Part shown: positions 53,240 through 63,716 of the stretch, in pieces
Layout of the letters: each line of letters begins with the position of its first letter
Position numbering within the stretch: position 1 is the stretch's first letter
NCBI RefSeq assembly: GCF_003096055.1
Contig: NZ_CP029161.1
Coordinates: 434,001 to 498,000 of the forward strand
Origin: Buchnera aphidicola (Melanaphis sacchari)
GTDB lineage: Bacteria; Pseudomonadota; Gammaproteobacteria; Enterobacterales; Enterobacteriaceae
Reading direction: 5' to 3'
DNA length: 64,000 bases
Position numbers and translations under genes: made by a program
The notes under the pieces: model-generated
The model's database searches: none
Seen by the model: the letters and a program-made list of their open reading frames with translations, nothing else
Told to the model about the DNA's origin: nothing

Positions 53240-53245
53240 CTACTT

Positions 53246-55473
<2,228 letters not shown>

Positions 55474-55516
55474 ATAATGTTTTCTTTAAAAAAATTAATT
55501 ATATAAATAAGTACTA

Positions 55517-55819
55517 TTAGTGTTTTATTTTAGAAGAAGAAAATTTAATTGTATTTTTTAATTTTTGACCAGCTTTAAAAACAACTACACGTCTTGAGGG
55601 AATAAGAATAATTTTGCCAGTTCTTGGATTTCTCCCAGGACGAGATTTTTTATCTTTTAATATAAAATTCCCAAAACCAGACAATTTTACATTTTCTCCT
55701 CTTTCTAAAGATTTACTCACTTCTTCAAAAAAAAAATTTACAAATTCTTTTGAATCGCATTTAGTTAAGTCTAATTTTTTAAATAAATTTTCTGAAATTT
55801 GATTTTTTGTTAACACCAT
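55517..55819 (-). CDS. ihfA: Integration host factor alpha subunit
   Basis: DNA-bending nucleoid protein of the HU/IHF family. It is 100 residues (99 in E. coli). The DNA-intercalating arm R-P-G-R-N-P-R-T-G-K is intact, with the proline used to kink DNA, and the position 4 bp after pheT as in E. coli supports the alpha subunit. Dimerisation helices lie at about 1-40. Its partner ihfB is not in this window. Confidence 0.95.
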   Translation of the reverse strand: MVLTKNQISENLFKKLDLTKCDSKEFVNFFFEEVSKSLERGENVKLSGFGNFILKDKKSRPGRNPRTGKIILIPSRRVVVFKAGQKLKNTIKFSSSKIKH

Positions 55820-55823
55820 ATAG

Positions 55824-58223
55824 TCACATCCTTAAGGTAATATTCAATTCATCTTTTAATGCTTTAACGCACCCATCAATCATTAAATTAATTTCATTTT
55901 CTTCCAGTGTTTTATTTTGATCTTGAAAAATAAAACTAATTCCTAAACTTTTTTGTTCATTAGAAGTATCATGAGGAAAATATACATCAAATAAATTAAT
56001 ATCTACCGCTTGATTTAAAAAAAATTTTTTACATATTTTTATAATTTCAGAAAATAAAATATCTTTTTTTACTAAGATTGCTATATCGCGACGACTTTCA
56101 GGAAATTTAGAAACTTTTTTTATTTTAAAAAAAGGAGCAATCGGAATATTATTTAATGATAACTCAAATAAAAAAGTTGAGGAGTCTAAATTTAATTGCT
56201 TTTCTAACCTTGGATTTATTTTTCCCATGCGCCCAATAAATAAATTATTTATATAAATTTTTGCACTTTGTTCTGGATGCAAACTTGGTATTTTTGAATT
56301 TTTAAATTCTATATTTTTTTTATTGTGTACTAATTCTAATACAGACTCAACATCACCTTTCAAATCATAGAAATCTAATTTTCTACGTTTTGAAAACCAA
56401 TTTTCTTTTTCTTTAAAACCACTTATTATTCCAGCTAAAAATAGCTCTTGATTTACTCCTAAAATTTTATTTTTATCAATTGAAAAACAAAAACCACGTT
56501 CAAATAAACACATACTATCTTGTCTACGATTAGAATTATATACAACACTCTTAAGAAGTCCAGGCCATAATGATAAGCGCATAGATGATAAATCTTTAGA
56601 AATGGGATTAGAAAGTAATAACGAATGAATATTAGGAAACATAATACTTTGTAAATCTGGATTAACAAACGAATAAGTTATTATTTCATGATAACCTCTA
56701 AAAGCTAAGAAAGAAGTTGCTTTATCTAATAAATCTTCTTGAAAATCTTTTTTTTGAGTAAAAATTAATTTTTCTTTTATTGGAGAGAACAAAATATTAT
56801 TATAATTATAAATACGCAGTATATCACTAATTATATCTTCTTCAATTAAGATATCTGATCTCCATCCAGGTGGTATAACTTCAAGATATTCTTTTTGAAC
56901 ATCTAATACAATATATTCAAGACGTGATAAAATGTTTAAAATTAAAGAAAATTGAATAGTATGACCAACTAATTTTTTGAATTTATTTAAATTTAATTTA
57001 ATTTTTTTTACTAATATTAAATTAGTATCTTGTTTCTGTACCTTTTTGCTAATAGGACCAACTTGACCACCACATATTTTAATAATTAAATTTGTAGCAT
57101 ATTGTAAGGCATATTTTTGTAAATTAGGATCAATTCCATAATTATGGTAATCTAAAATTTTATTATTATTTATTTTTTTAAGTATATTTAATGTAAATTC
57201 TCTATCAATATAATATGAACATAAAAATATACTTGTAGTTTTTTCATTTATCTCTACAGATTGAGAATTTATATTGCCAGGTATAAATAATATTTTTTTA
57301 TTATCGGAAAAAGATAAAATGTTTTTATTTAAAATTATTTTTGGATAAGCATTTGAATGTAAAAATTCTTTTTCGTTAGACATACTAATTTGAATAAAGC
57401 GATTTATTTTATTGGCATCAATTATATTTAAAGGTTGACCAATTTCAATTAAAACATAATTAATAATATTATCAATAATATTTTTTGATAACAAATCACA
57501 AAAAAATAATTTTTTTTTCATCCAAAAAGGAGTACTTACATTTAAGTTAGTATTTTTAATAATACGACCAAAAAAATTAATATTTTTTTTTCTAACATTA
57601 ATATTAATTGGAAATTTATCTACAATTTCTTCTGAAAGAACATTTAATTTTAATTTAATTTTTTCTAAATTATTTATCACAGCTATATTACGCGCTATTC
57701 CTAAAATACTTAAACTGTCTGCACGATTTGGCGTAGCAGAAATTTTAATAATATTATCTTGAAGCAAAAAATAATCTTTAATTTGAGCGCCAACAGGAGC
57801 TTTTTTAGGAAGTTCTATAATATCATTACTATAATTATTAAATAAACCTAACTCAAAAAAAGAACAAAGCATGCCTTCAGATTTTACCCCTTGAATTATT
57901 TTTAAATCAATTTTGAATTGATTTCGTAAAACACTACCAATAGTAGCTACCACTACTTTAATGTTATTTCGGCAATTAGGAGCTCCACAGACAATATTTA
58001 GTACTTTTTCACGACCTATATCTAATTTAATAATTTTTAGTTTTTTAGATTTTGGATGATTAAAACAGCTAATTATTTTTCCAACGATAACACCTTTAAA
58101 AGTAGGATTAAAAAAATTAACTGATTCAATTTCTATTCCGGAATCAATTATTTGATTTTGTAAAGTAATACTATCAATATTTGGATTGACCCATTCTCGT
58201 AACCAATTTTCACTAAATTTCAT
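55824..58223 (-). CDS. pheT: Phenylalanyl-tRNA synthetase beta subunit, editing site degenerate
   Basis: Beta subunit of the alpha2-beta2 enzyme. It is 799 residues (795 in E. coli). The N-terminal tRNA-binding domain (about 40-150, with I-V-C-G-A-P-N-C) and the C-terminal anticodon-binding-like domain (S-R-R-D-I-A) are conserved. The B3/B4 editing domain (about 210-390) is not. Residues needed in E. coli to hydrolyse Tyr-tRNA-Phe are changed: Arg244 to Leu, His265 to Asn, Gly318 to Asn, Glu334 to Cys, and the T-D-A stretch at 354-356 to N-K-I. Aminoacylation should be intact, editing probably lost. It is 9 bp after pheS. Confidence 0.96.
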   Translation of the reverse strand: MKFSENWLREWVNPNIDSITLQNQIIDSGIEIESVNFFNPTFKGVIVGKIISCFNHPKSKKLKIIKLDIGREKVLNIVCGAPNCRNNIKVVVATIGSVLRNQFKIDLKIIQGVKSEGMLCSFFELGLFNNYSNDIIELPKKAPVGAQIKDYFLLQDNIIKISATPNRADSLSILGIARNIAVINNLEKIKLKLNVLSEEIVDKFPININVRKKNINFFGRIIKNTNLNVSTPFWMKKKLFFCDLLSKNIIDNIINYVLIEIGQPLNIIDANKINRFIQISMSNEKEFLHSNAYPKIILNKNILSFSDNKKILFIPGNINSQSVEINEKTTSIFLCSYYIDREFTLNILKKINNNKILDYHNYGIDPNLQKYALQYATNLIIKICGGQVGPISKKVQKQDTNLILVKKIKLNLNKFKKLVGHTIQFSLILNILSRLEYIVLDVQKEYLEVIPPGWRSDILIEEDIISDILRIYNYNNILFSPIKEKLIFTQKKDFQEDLLDKATSFLAFRGYHEIITYSFVNPDLQSIMFPNIHSLLLSNPISKDLSSMRLSLWPGLLKSVVYNSNRRQDSMCLFERGFCFSIDKNKILGVNQELFLAGIISGFKEKENWFSKRRKLDFYDLKGDVESVLELVHNKKNIEFKNSKIPSLHPEQSAKIYINNLFIGRMGKINPRLEKQLNLDSSTFLFELSLNNIPIAPFFKIKKVSKFPESRRDIAILVKKDILFSEIIKICKKFFLNQAVDINLFDVYFPHDTSNEQKSLGISFIFQDQNKTLEENEINLMIDGCVKALKDELNITLRM

Positions 58224-58232
58224 TTTATCTCG

Positions 58233-59222
58233 CTAAATATATTTAAATTGCTTTAAAAATTTTATATCATTTTCAAAAAAAGATCGAATGTCAGAAATGC
58301 CATAACGCAACATAGTTATCCTTTCAACACCTATGCCAAACGCACAACCTGAATAAATGTCTGAATCAATATTAACTTTTTTAAAAACTAAAGGATGAAC
58401 CATTCCGCATCCCAATATTTCTAACCACTTTCCATTCTTGTTCATAATATCTACTTCTGCAGAAAGAACTGTAAAAGGAAAATAAGACGGTCGAAATCTA
58501 ATAGAAACTTTTTTATTAAAAAAATAATATAAAAAATTGTATATAATCCACTTTAAATTTGAAAAATTAATTTTTTTATTAACTATCAAACCTTCAACTT
58601 GATGAAACATTGGAGTATGTGTAGCATCGTAATCATTACGATACACTTTTCCAGGGAAAATAGATTTAATTGGAGGTTTTTTTTCTTTCATTAATCGAAT
58701 TTGCATGCTAGAAGTTTGAGTGCGTAATAATCTATTATTATCAAACCAAAAAGTATCATGAGTATTACGAGCAGGATGATTTTTAGGTATATTTAAAGCA
58801 TCAAAATTATGATATTCGTCTTCAATTTCAAAACCATTAACTGATTGAAATCCTAGTTTATCAAAAAAGTGTTTTATGCAAATAATACTCTGATTTATTG
58901 GATGAAAAGAACCATTATTTACATGTCGCCCTGGTAAGGATACATCAATCTTTTCCTCTTTAATACGCTTATTTAAAAAAAAATTATTTAATTCATCTTT
59001 TTTAGAATTAATTTTTAATATAGTTTTTTTTTTAATTTTATTAATATCAAGACCATAATTTCTTTTTTCTGTATCAGAAAGATATTTAATTTTTTTTATA
59101 TACTCTGAAAAAATTCCTTTCCTACCTAAGTATTTAATTCGTATTTCATCTAATTCTTTCAAGTTATTTACATTATTTACTTCATTTTTAATAATGAAAA
59201 ATAATTTTTTTAAATCGAACAT
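58233..59222 (-). CDS. pheS: Phenylalanyl-tRNA synthetase alpha subunit
   Basis: Catalytic subunit of phenylalanyl-tRNA synthetase. It is 329 residues (327 in E. coli). An N-terminal coiled-coil (about 1-95) precedes the class II core: motif 2 around Y-R-N-D-Y-D-A-T-H-T-P-M-F-H-Q-V-E-G and motif 3 near G-I-G-V-E-R-I-T-M-L-R-Y-G. Conserved D-I-S-L-P-G-R-like segment reads D-V-S-L-P-G-R-H. ATG start. In E. coli a Phe-rich leader pheM controls pheST by attenuation; I find no Phe-rich leader peptide in the 195-bp gap. Confidence 0.97.
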   Translation of the reverse strand: MFDLKKLFFIIKNEVNNVNNLKELDEIRIKYLGRKGIFSEYIKKIKYLSDTEKRNYGLDINKIKKKTILKINSKKDELNNFFLNKRIKEEKIDVSLPGRHVNNGSFHPINQSIICIKHFFDKLGFQSVNGFEIEDEYHNFDALNIPKNHPARNTHDTFWFDNNRLLRTQTSSMQIRLMKEKKPPIKSIFPGKVYRNDYDATHTPMFHQVEGLIVNKKINFSNLKWIIYNFLYYFFNKKVSIRFRPSYFPFTVLSAEVDIMNKNGKWLEILGCGMVHPLVFKKVNIDSDIYSGCAFGIGVERITMLRYGISDIRSFFENDIKFLKQFKYI

Positions 59223-59274
59223 ATTTGTACTCTTTTATATTTTTTTATTCATGTTATATAATTTACAGCTTATA

Positions 59275-59295
59275 AAGCTTCCATAAAGGAAGCTT
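59275..59295 (-). other. Hairpin upstream of pheS
   Basis: A perfect 8-bp inverted repeat (AAGCTTCC / GGAAGCTT) with a 5-base loop lies 52 bp before the pheS start in the rplT-pheS gap. No U-run follows on the minus strand. It may be a remnant of the enterobacterial attenuator region or an RNA-stability element. Confidence 0.4.
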
Positions 59296-59375
59296 AGTGT
59301 TTTAAAATTTTAAAAATTAATACAAATTCAATTTAAAAAATGTAAAAAATAAAAATTAAATAGTATTTCAATAAG

Positions 59376-59396
59376 AAGGGAGATAAATTCCCCCTT
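59376..59396 (-). terminator. Hairpin just after rplT
   Basis: An 8-bp stem with one G-T pair (AAGGGAGA at 59376-59383 and TCCCCCTT at 59389-59396), loop of five, starts 21 bases after the rplT stop. G/C-rich for this genome. No clean U-run follows on the minus strand, so it may reduce rather than stop transcription into pheS. Confidence 0.4.
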
Positions 59397-59417
59397 TTAT
59401 ATTTTAAAAATATTTTT

Positions 59418-59774
59418 TTATAATAAAGCTTCTTTTGATGTTTTGACTAATGAATGAAATGAAAATTTATCAAAAATAGCAATATCAGATAACATTTTTC
59501 GATTAATATTAATAGAAGCTTTTTTTAATCCATGCATAAAACTACTGTAAGACATTTGACTTTGTCGAACTGCAGCATTAATACGAGCAATCCATAATGT
59601 GCGAAAATGTCTTTTTCTTTGACGTCTATCACGATAAGCATATTGACCAGCTTTAATTACTGCTTGGCATGCCACTCTATAAACACGAGAACGAGCTCCA
59701 TAGTAACCTTTAGCTTGTTTTAAAATTTTTTTATGACGAGCGTGAGCAGTCACACCACGTTTTACACGAGCCAT
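59418..59774 (-). CDS. rplT: 50S ribosomal protein L20
   Basis: 23S rRNA-binding assembly protein. It is 118 residues, as in E. coli. The basic N-terminal extension [15 protein letters not shown] and [16 protein letters not shown] are conserved. In E. coli L20 represses rpmI-rplT translation by binding leader mRNA. Third gene of infC-rpmI-rplT; ATG start. Confidence 0.98.
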   Translation of the reverse strand: MARVKRGVTAHARHKKILKQAKGYYGARSRVYRVACQAVIKAGQYAYRDRRQRKRHFRTLWIARINAAVRQSQMSYSSFMHGLKKASININRKMLSDIAIFDKFSFHSLVKTSKEALL

Positions 59775-59815
59775 TAATATCCTTTCCTATTTATAAAGTT
59801 TTATATAAAATAAAT

Positions 59816-60013
59816 TTATACATATGGTAAAAAAGATTTAACTTTACTCATATCCCCTTTAGATACTAAAGTTTTAGATCGAAGATGACGTTTTTTAGTT
59901 GTTGTTTTTTTGGTTAAAATATGACGTAAGTTTGCTTGTTTACGCTTAAATTTACCAGATGCAGTTTTTTTAAAACGTTTTGCTGCACTTTTTAAAGTTT
60001 TTATTTTTGGCAT
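59816..60013 (-). CDS. rpmI: 50S ribosomal protein L35
   Basis: Small basic ribosomal protein, 65 residues as in E. coli. The sequence [19 protein letters not shown] is the family signature. It lies 82 bp after infC and 41 bp before rplT, the conserved enterobacterial order. Confidence 0.97.
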   Translation of the reverse strand: MPKIKTLKSAAKRFKKTASGKFKRKQANLRHILTKKTTTKKRHLRSKTLVSKGDMSKVKSFLPYV

Positions 60014-60095
60014 ACAATATTTCGTTGAAATTGTTAAAATAAAAAGTAAAAATTTATAAAGATATATTTATTTTAAATGTTTTTAATTTAAAATA

Positions 60096-60635
60096 TTATT
60101 TCTTTTTGGGCGCTAATACCATAATCATTTGGCGACCTTCAATTCTAGATGGAAACGATTCAACAACAGCTAATTCAATTAAATCATTTTTTACTCTATT
60201 TAATACATTAATGCCAATTTTTTGATGCGCCATTTCGCGACCTCGAAAACGCAAAGTAATTTTTACTTTATCACCGCATTCTAGAAAGCGAATTAAATTA
60301 CGTAATTTAACTTGATAATCTCCTTCATCTGTACTAGGTCTAAATTTTATTTCTTTCACTTGAATTATTTTTTGCTTTTTTTTCTGCTCTTTAGATGATT
60401 TACTTTTTTCATAAAGAAATTTTCCATAATTCATAATACGACAAACTGGTGGTTCTGAATTTGGACTGATTTCTACTAAATCCAGTCCTAGATCTTCAGC
60501 TTTTTCCAACGCTTCACGCAAATGAACTATACCTATTTGATCGCCTTCAGAACCTGTAAGGCGAACTTTTTTCGCACGGATTTCATTATTAATACGATTT
60601 GGCCGTGTAAATTGCATTTTTTTTCCGCCTTTGAT
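60096..60635 (-). CDS. infC: Translation initiation factor IF-3, apparent ATC start
   Basis: Binds the 30S subunit and checks start-codon pairing. An ATG at 60617 would give 173 residues, but the frame upstream encodes K-G-G-K-K exactly where E. coli IF-3 starts (M-K-G-G-K-R-V-Q). There the start codon is AUU; here the same position is ATC (60633-60635), eight bases after GGAGG and three bases after the thrS stop. This gives 179 residues (180 in E. coli). IF-3 discriminates against AUU-like starts and thereby limits its own synthesis. The body is highly conserved, e.g. [12 protein letters not shown] and R-F-R-G-R-E-M-A-H. If ATG 60617 were used, the ribosome site would be 26 bases away. Confidence 0.93.
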   Translation of the reverse strand: MKGGKKMQFTRPNRINNEIRAKKVRLTGSEGDQIGIVHLREALEKAEDLGLDLVEISPNSEPPVCRIMNYGKFLYEKSKSSKEQKKKQKIIQVKEIKFRPSTDEGDYQVKLRNLIRFLECGDKVKITLRFRGREMAHQKIGINVLNRVKNDLIELAVVESFPSRIEGRQMIMVLAPKKK

Positions 60636-60638
60636 ACT

Positions 60639-62567
60639 TTATTCCTCCATTTGAAAAAAGCTATGCGTAATAATTTCTTTTTGCAGCTTTTTAATAAAAT
60701 AATCAATATCAATACAATTTAAATTCATACCATTTCTGCTTCGAATAGATATTTTTTCAGATTGAATCTCTTTTTCTCCGCAAATAAGTATATATGGAAT
60801 TTTATGTAATATATGTTCACGAATTTTTAAACTTATTTTTTCGTTTCTTGTATCTGAATCAACACGAATATTAAAACTCGAAAATATTTTTACTAATTTT
60901 TGAACGTAATTAATTTGGGCCTCAGTAATACTTATAATTACTACTTGAATAGGAGATAACCATGTAGGCAAACTACCAGAGCATTCTTCAATTAAAATAC
61001 CAATGAAACGTTCGATCGAACCTAATACTGCGCGATGAATAATTATAGGAAACTTTCGTTCATTATATTTATTGATATAAAAAGCATTTAAACGAACTGG
61101 TAAATAAAAATCAAGTTGAATAGTTCCACATTGCCAATCACGATTCATAGAATCTTTTAAAACAAATTCTATTTTAGGCCCATAAAAAGCTCCCTCTCCT
61201 TCTTGATGTTCATAATTTAAATTATTTTGAATTAATACTTCAGATAAATCCTTTTCTGCTTTGTCCCAAATAATATCTTCTCCGATACGATGTTTTGGGC
61301 GTGTCGAAAGTTTTACTAATATTTTTTTAAAATTAAATACGCTATATATATCATATATCATTTTAATACAATTATTTATTTCTAATCGAACTTGCTCATG
61401 AGTGCAAAATATATGTGCATCATCTTGCGTAAAATTACGAATTCTCATAAGTCCATGTAATGACCCAGAAGGCTCGTTACGATGACAACTCCCAAATTCA
61501 GCCATACGAATAGGCAAATCTCGATATGATTTTAATTGTTGATTAAAAATTTGAACATGACCAGGACAATTCATTGGTTTAATACAGTATTCGCGGTGTT
61601 CAGATGAACTTGTAAAAATAGCATCTTTATAATTATCCCAATGACCGCTCTTTTTCCATATTAATGAATCTATTAATAATGGTGTTTTAACTTCTTTATA
61701 TTTGTATTTTATTAGCTTTTTTCGAATAAAACTTTCTAATTGATTAAAAATTATCCAACCATTATGATGCCAAAAAATCATTCCTGGCGATTCTTCTTGC
61801 ATATGATATAAATTTAAAAAATGACCAATTTTTCTATGGTCTCTTTTTTTTAGTTCATCAATATATTTTAAATATTGATCTAATTCTTTTTTAGTAATCC
61901 AAGCAGTACCATAAATACGCTGCAACATTTTACTCTTAAAATTACTCTTCCAATATGCTCCTGAAACTTTTTCTAATTTAAAATTTTTGCAAAAATCAAT
62001 ATTTAAAGCTTGCATTCCAGTATCAAAATCTATGTAACTTTCATGATAATACAAAGAAATAAAATTATTTTTTTTAACGATTTTTTCTATTAAAAATAAT
62101 TTATATATTTCTTTTTTTTCTTTAAATATTCTTAAAGCATCATCAAATAATACTAATTTGTTAAAAATATCATATTTTTTTTTAACAAGATTCCTCATAT
62201 TTTTTTCTAATAAAAACAGATCATTTTTTTGAAAATTATTTGAAAAATCTATATCACAGTAAAAACCATATTTTGTAATACCACCTTCTCCAATTTTACA
62301 TGAAGGCCAAGTTTTTTTAGCTGCATAAGCTAATAACTGTACACAAGAATTTCGAATAATATTTAATGCTTTAACATCTTTTTGACTAAAAAAAACAATA
62401 AAAGAATCGTTTTTTATTATAGTATTTAGACTTGAAAAAATACCATTAATAGAAACAGAAACAAGAGATTTAATTAAATTACATTTTTTATTTTTTATAA
62501 CTTCTCTTAATGAGATAGAGTGATTATATACCTGCTGACTTCCATCACAAAATCTTATTACAGGCAT
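60639..62567 (-). CDS. thrS: Threonyl-tRNA synthetase, editing centre residues replaced
   Basis: Charges tRNA-Thr. It is 642 residues, as in E. coli, and aligns without shifts. Domains in order: TGS-like N1 (about 1-62), N2 editing domain (about 63-224), class II catalytic core, and C-terminal anticodon domain. The core keeps zinc-binding C-P-G-H and motif 2 around F-G-S-C-H-R-N-E-P-S. In E. coli the editing site uses His73, His77, Cys182 and His186; here these are Asn, Gln, Asp and Gln. Removal of mischarged Ser-tRNA-Thr is therefore probably lost. Its 3' end carries the infC ribosome site. Confidence 0.97.
   Translation of the reverse strand: MPVIRFCDGSQQVYNHSISLREVIKNKKCNLIKSLVSVSINGIFSSLNTIIKNDSFIVFFSQKDVKALNIIRNSCVQLLAYAAKKTWPSCKIGEGGITKYGFYCDIDFSNNFQKNDLFLLEKNMRNLVKKKYDIFNKLVLFDDALRIFKEKKEIYKLFLIEKIVKKNNFISLYYHESYIDFDTGMQALNIDFCKNFKLEKVSGAYWKSNFKSKMLQRIYGTAWITKKELDQYLKYIDELKKRDHRKIGHFLNLYHMQEESPGMIFWHHNGWIIFNQLESFIRKKLIKYKYKEVKTPLLIDSLIWKKSGHWDNYKDAIFTSSSEHREYCIKPMNCPGHVQIFNQQLKSYRDLPIRMAEFGSCHRNEPSGSLHGLMRIRNFTQDDAHIFCTHEQVRLEINNCIKMIYDIYSVFNFKKILVKLSTRPKHRIGEDIIWDKAEKDLSEVLIQNNLNYEHQEGEGAFYGPKIEFVLKDSMNRDWQCGTIQLDFYLPVRLNAFYINKYNERKFPIIIHRAVLGSIERFIGILIEECSGSLPTWLSPIQVVIISITEAQINYVQKLVKIFSSFNIRVDSDTRNEKISLKIREHILHKIPYILICGEKEIQSEKISIRSRNGMNLNCIDIDYFIKKLQKEIITHSFFQMEE
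60644..60648 (-). promoter_or_regulatory. Ribosome binding site for infC inside the end of thrS
   Basis: GGAGG on the minus strand lies in the last codons of thrS, eight bases before ATC at 60635. Its position decides the non-canonical start of infC. Confidence 0.75.
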
Positions 62568-62640
62568 TTTTAAGTCCTTGATTGAAAAAATCTGTTTGAT
62601 AAAAATTTTAAAAAATTTATTTTTTTTAATTAATAAAATA

Positions 62641-62662
62641 TGCTAGTCAAAAATGACTAGCA
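62641..62662 (-). terminator. Intrinsic terminator after aroH
   Basis: A perfect 9-bp stem (TGCTAGTCA / TGACTAGCA) with a 4-base loop begins 7 bases after the aroH stop. On the minus strand it is followed by a T-rich stretch (TATTTTATTAATT). It separates aroH from thrS. Confidence 0.6.
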
Positions 62663-62669
62663 ATTTTAA

Positions 62670-63716
62670 TTAAAAACGACGATCCACTGCATCTGCTAAT
62701 TGCTTAATAATTAAAATACTATCCTCCCAGTTTAAACAAGCATCAGTAATTGACTGCCCATATACAAGAGGTTTATTTTTTTCCACAATTTGAAAACCTT
62801 CTTTTAAAAAGCTTTCAATCATTACTCCAAAAATACTTTTTGAACCTTGAGAAATTTGCTTACAAATAGATTTAGCTACATTTTTTTGACGAAGATGTTC
62901 TTTTAAACAATTTCCATGACTAAAATCTACCATTAAACGTTCAATTAAATTAAATTCACGTAAATTTTTAATAGTTAATTCAATATCACTAGCATGATAA
63001 TTAGGAGTAAGCCCGCCTCTCATAATTATATGTCCATACGGATTTCCACTAGTATGATTAATAGTCATTTGACCATCTTTATTTGGAGCTAAAAATAAAT
63101 GACGAACTTGCGCCGCTCTAATGGCATCAATTGCAATCCGTGTATTTCCATCTGTACCATTTTTAAAACCAACTGGACAAGAAAGAGCAGAAGCCATTTC
63201 TCTGTGAATTTGGCTTTCTGTAGTTCTAGCTCCTATTGCACCCCAACTGATTAAATCTGCAATAAATTGACCAATCACCATATCTAAAAATTCTGTAGCA
63301 GCAGGCATGCCTAACGCATTAACATCTAATAACAATTTACGCGCTACAGCAAGTCCATGATTTACTCTAAAAGTACCATTTAAATCTGGATCTGAAATTA
63401 ACCCTTTCCAACCGACTACTGTTCTTGGCTTTTCAAAATATGTACGCATTATTATTTCAAGACGATCTTGATATTTAATGCGTAAATCATATAGTCGATG
63501 AGCATATTCAACTGCAGCAATAGGATCATGAACAGAACATGGACCTATTACAACAAGCAACCTTAAATCTTCACCAGTCATAATACGAGCTATATTTTGT
63601 CTTGCCGTAATAACATTATCCATTACTTCTGATGTGATAGCGTATTTTTTTGCTAATTCAGATGGAGTAATTAATGGATCAATTCGTATTGTACGTAATT
63701 CATCTGTTTTTTTCAT
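62670..63716 (-). CDS. aroH: 3-deoxy-7-phosphoheptulonate (DAHP) synthase, AroH type
   Basis: First enzyme of the shikimate pathway, joining phosphoenolpyruvate and erythrose 4-phosphate. It is 348 residues, exactly the length of E. coli AroH (Trp-sensitive isoenzyme), and starts K-T-D-E-L-R-T-I-R-I. Conserved features: I-G-P-C-S-V-H-D with the metal Cys, M-R-T-Y-F-E-K-P-R-T, G-A-R-T-T-E-S-Q-I-H-R and D-F-S-H-G-N-C. AroG or AroF are alternatives, but the N-terminus and length favour AroH. The residues around 147-177, where feedback-resistant mutations occur in E. coli AroH, look normal, so feedback inhibition is possible. ATG start. The 284 bp upstream, to the window end, hold no gene I can support. 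Confidence 0.95.
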   Translation of the reverse strand: MKKTDELRTIRIDPLITPSELAKKYAITSEVMDNVITARQNIARIMTGEDLRLLVVIGPCSVHDPIAAVEYAHRLYDLRIKYQDRLEIIMRTYFEKPRTVVGWKGLISDPDLNGTFRVNHGLAVARKLLLDVNALGMPAATEFLDMVIGQFIADLISWGAIGARTTESQIHREMASALSCPVGFKNGTDGNTRIAIDAIRAAQVRHLFLAPNKDGQMTINHTSGNPYGHIIMRGGLTPNYHASDIELTIKNLREFNLIERLMVDFSHGNCLKEHLRQKNVAKSICKQISQGSKSIFGVMIESFLKEGFQIVEKNKPLVYGQSITDACLNWEDSILIIKQLADAVDRRF

